DNA of 64,000 nucleotides from Pseudomonadota bacterium (GTDB taxonomy: Bacteria; Pseudomonadota; Alphaproteobacteria; Rhizobiales; Devosiaceae): contig JAEWBN010000020.1 of NCBI GenBank assembly GCA_023391095.1, positions 156,486 through 220,485 on the forward strand, read 5' to 3'. Within the stretch, counting starts at the first letter, position 1. Each line of letters opens with the position of its first letter. The translations under genes were made by a program, and so were the position numbers. Below the pieces are notes generated by a model. It was not told the DNA's origin and searched no databases. It was given only the letters and a program-made list of their open reading frames with translations. Below, piece by piece: positions 59,739 through 64,000 of this stretch.

Positions 59739-61220
59739 ATGGGCGGTCCAAACAGGCGGCAGGTGCTTTTGGGCAGTGTGGCGGCGGCAGCCACGGGTGC
59801 GGTAACGCCTGTCCTGGCGCAGCATGAGCATCATGGTCACGGACATCACGGCGAGGTCTTCGCCCAGGAAAAGCCGCTCGCCCGCTCGATCGTGCACGCG
59901 ACCGGCGATGATCTGCGCTTTCCCGAAGTGCGCCGCGCGGAAAACGGGGTGCTCGAAACCACTCTGCGCATGACCTATGGCCCGACCGATATCGATGGCG
60001 AACGCGCCATCGCCATGACCTATGACGGGTCCTATCCGGGGCCGACGCTGGTGGCAAAGCCCGGCGACACGATCAAGATCAGGCTGATAAACGATCTCGA
60101 TGACGTCACCAATCTGCACACCCATGGCCTGCATGTTTCGCCCTCGGGCAACAGCGACAATGTCATGCTGGTGATCCAGCCGGGCGAGACCTTTGATTAT
60201 GAGATCAAGATCCCCGAAGACCATATGCCGGGGACCTATTGGTACCATCCCCATGTCCATGGCCTCACCTATCCGCAGGTTTCCGGTGGTCTGGCCGGCG
60301 CTTTGATCATCGAGGGTGGCCTAGATGAGTTCGAGGGGATCAAGGATCGCGTCGATCAGCTGATGGTTATTCAGTCCTGTCAGTTCGATGACACCAACAC
60401 GATGGTGCCCATCGAAGACAAGGACAAGCATAAGCAGACGGTCACCATTAACGGCCAGATCAACCCGACATTGCGCATTCGCGCAGGTGAGGTCCAGCGT
60501 TGGCGTCTGGTGAACGCAACGGCGGAATCCTTCCTGATGATCGGGCTGGAGGGGCACCTGCTCTACCAGATCTCCAAGGATGGCAATGCCATGACCCGCG
60601 TGGTCGAGCAGAGCAGCCTGCTTATCGAGCCGGGTACGCGCGCTGATGTTCTGGTGCAGGGCTATATGTTCAACGGCGCGTTCGAGCTGCGCAAGATGCT
60701 CTGGTACGGTGCGCCGCGTCAGTTTGAGGCTGATGAGCTTCTGGCAACGCTGGTGGTGGAAGGCGAAGATGATCCCGTGACGGATCACATTATCCCCACG
60801 ACGCTCATCCCGCTGACAGAAGACTTCCGCGACAAGCCCGTCGACAAGAAGCGCGAAATCCGCTTCGACGTTGTGCGTGGGCTGCCCGGTGGCACAAAGT
60901 TCACCATCGACGGCCGTCAGGTGGACATGGGCCGTGTCGATCAGACGGTCAAGCTCGGTGCCTTTGAAGAATGGGAGTTGATCAACGACTCGCCCGAATG
61001 GCACCCGTTCCACATCCACGCCAACGACTTCCAGGTTGTGGCGGTCAATGGCGTGCCGGTGGAGGTGCTGTCATTTGAGGATACGCGCGGCATTCCGCCG
61101 AACGGGTCTCTGACCATCCGCCACCGCTTCCTCGATTTCACCGGCAAGTATGTCTACCACTGCCACCTGCTGTTCCATGAGGATCACGGCATGATGGGCA
61201 TTGTCGAAGTCGTCGATTAG
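59739..61220 (+). CDS. Tat-exported multicopper oxidase
   Basis: The 493-aa protein has a Tat signal (NRRQVLLGSVAAAATGAV) and then a His-rich stretch (QHEHHGHGHHGE). All copper sites are visible: HTHGLHV, WYHPHVHG, EWHPFHIHANDF and YVYHCHLLFHEDHGMMG. It oxidises a copper or phenolic substrate, or cuprous copper, and reduces oxygen to water. CueO-like copper tolerance is likely but not proven. ATG 59739 has AGGGGGCAA before it. Confidence 0.95.
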   Translation: MGGPNRRQVLLGSVAAAATGAVTPVLAQHEHHGHGHHGEVFAQEKPLARSIVHATGDDLRFPEVRRAENGVLETTLRMTYGPTDIDGERAIAMTYDGSYPGPTLVAKPGDTIKIRLINDLDDVTNLHTHGLHVSPSGNSDNVMLVIQPGETFDYEIKIPEDHMPGTYWYHPHVHGLTYPQVSGGLAGALIIEGGLDEFEGIKDRVDQLMVIQSCQFDDTNTMVPIEDKDKHKQTVTINGQINPTLRIRAGEVQRWRLVNATAESFLMIGLEGHLLYQISKDGNAMTRVVEQSSLLIEPGTRADVLVQGYMFNGAFELRKMLWYGAPRQFEADELLATLVVEGEDDPVTDHIIPTTLIPLTEDFRDKPVDKKREIRFDVVRGLPGGTKFTIDGRQVDMGRVDQTVKLGAFEEWELINDSPEWHPFHIHANDFQVVAVNGVPVEVLSFEDTRGIPPNGSLTIRHRFLDFTGKYVYHCHLLFHEDHGMMGIVEVVD

Positions 61221-61314
61221 GATCGACAAGGCGCGGCAGTTTGCCATGGCAGCGTGGATTTTCGTGCAGCGCTTCGGGCGCTTAGAGCCCGCCCTGCGAG
61301 CATAGCGTTTCGGC

Positions 61315-61359
61315 CTAGCCCGCTAAAATCGCTCCACTGGAGCGATTTTAGCGGGCTAG
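61315..61359. terminator. 45-bp perfect palindrome between multicopper oxidase and the AraC regulator
   Basis: Two 22-bp arms are exact reverse complements around one central base: CTAGCCCGCTAAAATCGCTC and then CA on the left, mirrored on the right. The right arm contains the stop codon of the convergent AraC gene. The structure could end transcription in both directions, though it has no long T-run and could also be a mobile-element remnant. Confidence 0.6.
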
Positions 61360-62264
61360 CCAATCGTGTCCTTGCGCATCTGGCTGGGGGTCATGCCGTA
61401 GGCCTTGCGGAAGTGTTCGTAGAACTGGGTCTGGCTGACGAAGCCGGACTGGAAGGCGACATTGGCGATGGACAGGCTGCTGTCGAAGAGCAGCGAGCGG
61501 GCGCGGATGAGGCGCATCCGGGTCACGAATTTCTGCATGGAAATGTGCATGACCCTGGAAAAGAGGTTGGTCGCGTAGTTGGGATGGAGCCCCACGACCT
61601 TGGCAATGTCCTCGGCGCTGAGCGGGTCGGTGATGTTTTCTACGATATGGCGGACCATGCGCACCACGTGGCGCACCGGGGATGCCGTGCGGGTGCGGGT
61701 GCCGGATTTTTCGAGCCAGGCCGGAAGCAGATTTTCCCAGCCGGTGATGGCGGCGCGGCGGAACATGGTGGCGATTTCGGCGCGGACGAGATCGGTGCGC
61801 AGGGAATTGCCGCTGCGATAATCGGCATGCCAGCGTTCGAGCGTTTCGAGGCCGATGCACTCTGGCGTGAGCTGGATGACGCCACCGCCCATCAGCGTTT
61901 CGGTGATGAGCCCGAGCTGGGGCATTTCGAGAAATGCGTCCATGGGCAGGTAGATGTTGAGCTGGCGGGCATCGCCGACATCGTGCAGCGCCACTGTCTG
62001 ATGCGGAATGCCGGCCCAGAAGGCGATCAGCCGATTGGAACCGACAGTCACTGGCCCACCGTCGAAAACGTAGTCGATCGTGCCTTGGGTCAGCCAATTG
62101 AACTCGATATGGCCGTGGCTGTGGGGCGCCGACATGAGTTGCGGCGCGAAGGCGCGGATGCCGAAGCGGCCGAAGGCCTTGCCCGTGGCGTAGAAGCGGC
62201 GATCCGGCCGCGGGGTGGCCCGAGGCGCGGAGCGCTTCGGCAAGGGCGATGGATTTGCCTGCAC
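61356..62264 (-). CDS. AraC-family regulator, second (MelR/cupin type)
   Basis: The 302-aa protein has an N-terminal cupin sensor (SAPHSHGHIEFNWLTQGT, then AFWAGIPHQTVAL) and two C-terminal helix-turn-helix units (VGLHPNYATNLFSRVM; FQSGFVSQTQFYEHFRKAYG). The start is GTG with an excellent site (CTAAGGAGATGTC). It is divergent from the second GH4 gene. A CCGGAA/TTCCGG repeat lies in the gap. Confidence 0.9.
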   Translation of the reverse strand: MQANPSPLPKRSAPRATPRPDRRFYATGKAFGRFGIRAFAPQLMSAPHSHGHIEFNWLTQGTIDYVFDGGPVTVGSNRLIAFWAGIPHQTVALHDVGDARQLNIYLPMDAFLEMPQLGLITETLMGGGVIQLTPECIGLETLERWHADYRSGNSLRTDLVRAEIATMFRRAAITGWENLLPAWLEKSGTRTRTASPVRHVVRMVRHIVENITDPLSAEDIAKVVGLHPNYATNLFSRVMHISMQKFVTRMRLIRARSLLFDSSLSIANVAFQSGFVSQTQFYEHFRKAYGMTPSQMRKDTIG

Positions 62265-62281
62265 GACATCTCCTTAGAAAA

Positions 62282-62306
62282 CCGGAAGGCTTGGCTGATA
62301 TTCCGG
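62282..62306. promoter_or_regulatory. Candidate AraC operator between the second AraC and GH4 genes
   Basis: CCGGAA (62282-62287) and TTCCGG (62301-62306) are inverted copies with a 13-bp spacer, on the side near the regulator. Their place in the divergent region fits a sugar-responsive regulator, but AraC sites are often direct repeats. Confidence 0.35.
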
Positions 62307-62375
62307 ATTGAGTGCGCCTTGAAAAGACGTAAGTCTAGCCAAAACAACCGCCTCGAACGGCCGGAACAGAGAATT

Positions 62376-63743
62376 ATGGCAAACCCCAAGATTACCTTTA
62401 TCGGCGCTGGCTCGTCGGTGTTCATGAAGAACATTGTCGGCGACGTCCTGCAGCGTCCGGCGCTGGCGGGCGCGGAAATCCGGCTGATGGACATCAACCC
62501 GACCCGGCTCGAAGAAAGCGCGGTCATTGCCGGCAAGCTGGTCAATACGCTGGGGGTCCCGGCGACAGTCAAGACCTATGACAACCAGCGCCAGGCTTTG
62601 GATGGTACCAATTTCGTGGTCGTCTGCTTCCAGATCGGCGGCTACGAGCCCTCGACCGTGGTCGATTTCGAAGTGCCCAAGAAATACAACCTGCGCCAGA
62701 CCATTGCCGATACGCTGGGCGTTGGTGGCATCATGCGCGGCATTCGCACCGTGCCGCATCTGTGGAGCATCTGCGAAGACATGCTCGACGTGGCGCCCGA
62801 CGCCATCATGCTGCAATACGTCAACCCGATGGCCATCAATACCTGGGCCATTTCGGAAAAATACCCCAGTATCAAGCAGGTTGGCCTCTGCCACTCGGTG
62901 CAGGGCACGGCGCATGAACTGGCGCATGACCTGGGCATTCCCTATGAGGAAATCCGCTATCGCTCGGCCGGCATCAACCACATGGCCTTTTTCCTCAATT
63001 TCGAGCATCGCCAGCCCGACGGCAGCTACAAGAACCTCTATCCGGACCTGCATCGCGCTTATGCCGAAGGCCGCGCGCCCAAGCCGGGCTGGAACCCGCG
63101 CTGCCCCAACAAAGTGCGCTACGAGATGATGACGCGGCTTGGATATTTCGTCACCGAAAGCTCCGAGCACTTTGCCGAATATACGCCCTATTTCATCAAG
63201 GAAGGGCGCGAGGACCTGATCGAGAAATTCGGCATTCCGCTGGATGAATATCCCAAGCGCTGCGTCGAGCAGATCGCCGGCTGGAAGAAGACCTCGGAAG
63301 AGTATCGCAAGGCCGACAAGATCGAGGTGAAGGCCTCAAAGGAATATGCCAGCTCCATCGTCAACTCGGTCTGGACCGGCGAGCCTTCGGTCATCTACGG
63401 CAACCTGCGCAACAATGGCGTCATCACCTCGCTGCCCAATGCGGCCGCGGTGGAAGTGCCGTGCCTGGTCGACGACAATGGCCTCCAGCCCACCTATATC
63501 GGCGAATTGCCGCCGCAGCTGACGGCCTTGATGCGCACCAATATCAACGTGCAGGAACTGACCGTGCGCGCGCTGATGGAAGAAAACCGCGAGCACATCT
63601 ACCACGCCGCCATGATGGACCCGCACACGGCCGCCGAACTCGATCTCGACCAGATCTGGAACGTGGTCGACGACCTTCTGGAAGCCCACGGGACCATGCT
63701 CCCCGAATGGGCCCGCGGCGCACGCAAGCAGCGCGTGGCGTAA
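62376..63743 (+). CDS. Family-4 glycosidase (alpha-glucosidase/galactosidase type), second
   Basis: The 455-aa GH4 enzyme has an N-terminal ITFIGAGSSVFMKNIVGD, YVNPMAINTWA, VGLCHSVQGTAHEL and SAGINHMAFFL. It is clearly a relative of the first GH4 protein (shared NAD, Cys and His sites) but diverged elsewhere, so the two may take different sugars. The frame is open far upstream, but that part overlaps the divergent AraC gene on the other strand, so ATG 62376 is used. Confidence 0.93.
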   Translation: MANPKITFIGAGSSVFMKNIVGDVLQRPALAGAEIRLMDINPTRLEESAVIAGKLVNTLGVPATVKTYDNQRQALDGTNFVVVCFQIGGYEPSTVVDFEVPKKYNLRQTIADTLGVGGIMRGIRTVPHLWSICEDMLDVAPDAIMLQYVNPMAINTWAISEKYPSIKQVGLCHSVQGTAHELAHDLGIPYEEIRYRSAGINHMAFFLNFEHRQPDGSYKNLYPDLHRAYAEGRAPKPGWNPRCPNKVRYEMMTRLGYFVTESSEHFAEYTPYFIKEGREDLIEKFGIPLDEYPKRCVEQIAGWKKTSEEYRKADKIEVKASKEYASSIVNSVWTGEPSVIYGNLRNNGVITSLPNAAAVEVPCLVDDNGLQPTYIGELPPQLTALMRTNINVQELTVRALMEENREHIYHAAMMDPHTAAELDLDQIWNVVDDLLEAHGTMLPEWARGARKQRVA

Positions 63744-63768
63744 GCGAGGACTATCGGCGAGACTTAGA

Positions 63769-63797
63769 GCCACCCGGCGGGAGCTGGGTGGTTTTTT
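63769..63797 (+). terminator. Terminator after the second GH4 gene
   Basis: CCACCC and GGGTGG pair around a 10-nt loop, followed by six T. Confidence 0.85.
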
Positions 63798-64000
63798 GTT
63801 GGGGGGTGGCGCGGGAGGGGGTGAAATGGTGTGAGGTGGGGTGGGAAGCGGACGGGGAGGTCCTTGTGCCAACAGCTGGACACCCGCAAAAACTGGGTGG
63901 ATGTGTCCGGCGGCGCCATGATGCCGGTGTGAGATCCAGTGCTTTCGGCAAGATTGGTCCTTCTGGGTGGCCCGCAGCGCTGGACCCAGGCGTTTTCCCG
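63798..64000. other. Right-end interval without a supported gene
   Basis: The first part is G-rich low-complexity sequence. No frame with a ribosome site and a family motif is seen, but a gene could begin or end beyond the edge. Confidence 0.4.

Noticed and set aside
61254..62375. A long N-terminal extension of the second GH4 gene
   Set aside because: It overlaps the AraC gene on the other strand, and GH4 proteins start at the NAD loop.

Overview
The window is a GC-rich (about 60-65% by eye), densely packed chromosomal segment of an alphaproteobacterium. The Hyphomicrobiales, near Devosia, are my best guess. This rests on the allantoinase/OHCU-decarboxylase fusion, a urate hydroxylase with a cytochrome c tail, the petABC operon, the style of the Tat signals, and G+C-rich intergenic palindromes; it is inference, not a database match. 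I see no insertion sequence, phage, CRISPR array, tRNA or rRNA. I support about 61 protein genes, including several small ones, plus terminators, operator-like palindromes and a family of intergenic repeats.

Layout. 1-1069: the end of a b-type cytochrome and a Tat-exported molybdopterin oxidoreductase. 1474-6329: an RhlE-type RNA helicase, the trehalose operon otsBA, a 60-aa membrane protein and a YbaY-META envelope protein. 6401-25153: a purine/ureide catabolism island. It holds allA, allE, an ArsR/SRPBCC pair, puuE-uraD, uraH, xdhABC, a four-gene BMP-type ABC transporter, puuD, guaD and malate synthase G. 25472-30583: a tannase-like esterase, a CocE-type hydrolase and adenine deaminase. 30718-36506: signalling genes (CHASE4-GGDEF-EAL, a REC-only protein, a membrane TPR protein) and an MgtC-like protein. 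36503-39113: the alternative D-glutamate route of peptidoglycan synthesis, murL-murD2. 39221-44581: a metallophosphoesterase, two Nudix enzymes, a glutathionyl-hydroquinone reductase, a GNAT and the CCA-adding enzyme. 44588-47377: trmL, hemF, an AAA ATPase and a 58-aa protein. 47601-50280: cytochrome bc1 (petABC). 50443-55875: apt, a GFA protein, a VOC protein, TerC, small exported proteins and tandem MaoC genes. 55943-63743: two AraC regulators, each divergent from a family-4 glycosidase, with ychF and a multicopper oxidase between them.

How the genes work together. Adenine (Ade) and guanine (GuaD) are deaminated to hypoxanthine and xanthine, and XdhABC oxidises these to urate. PuuD, UraH and the UraD domain convert urate to S-allantoin. 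The PuuE domain opens allantoin to allantoate. AllE and AllA finish the route to glyoxylate, and malate synthase G carries glyoxylate into malate. The allantoate amidohydrolase step (AllC type) is not in the window. The BMP-type transporter sits between xdhC and puuD, so it probably imports a purine, nucleoside or ureide.

The most interesting non-textbook signals are the following: three TGCACA motifs in the divergent puuE/uraH promoter region; an ArsR-type palindrome overlapping its own start codon; a 10-bp hairpin before the BMP gene; a 12-bp palindrome before the membrane TPR gene; a three-hairpin convergent intergenic region at 33850-34022; a 45-bp near-perfect palindrome at 61315; and several conserved-looking small proteins.
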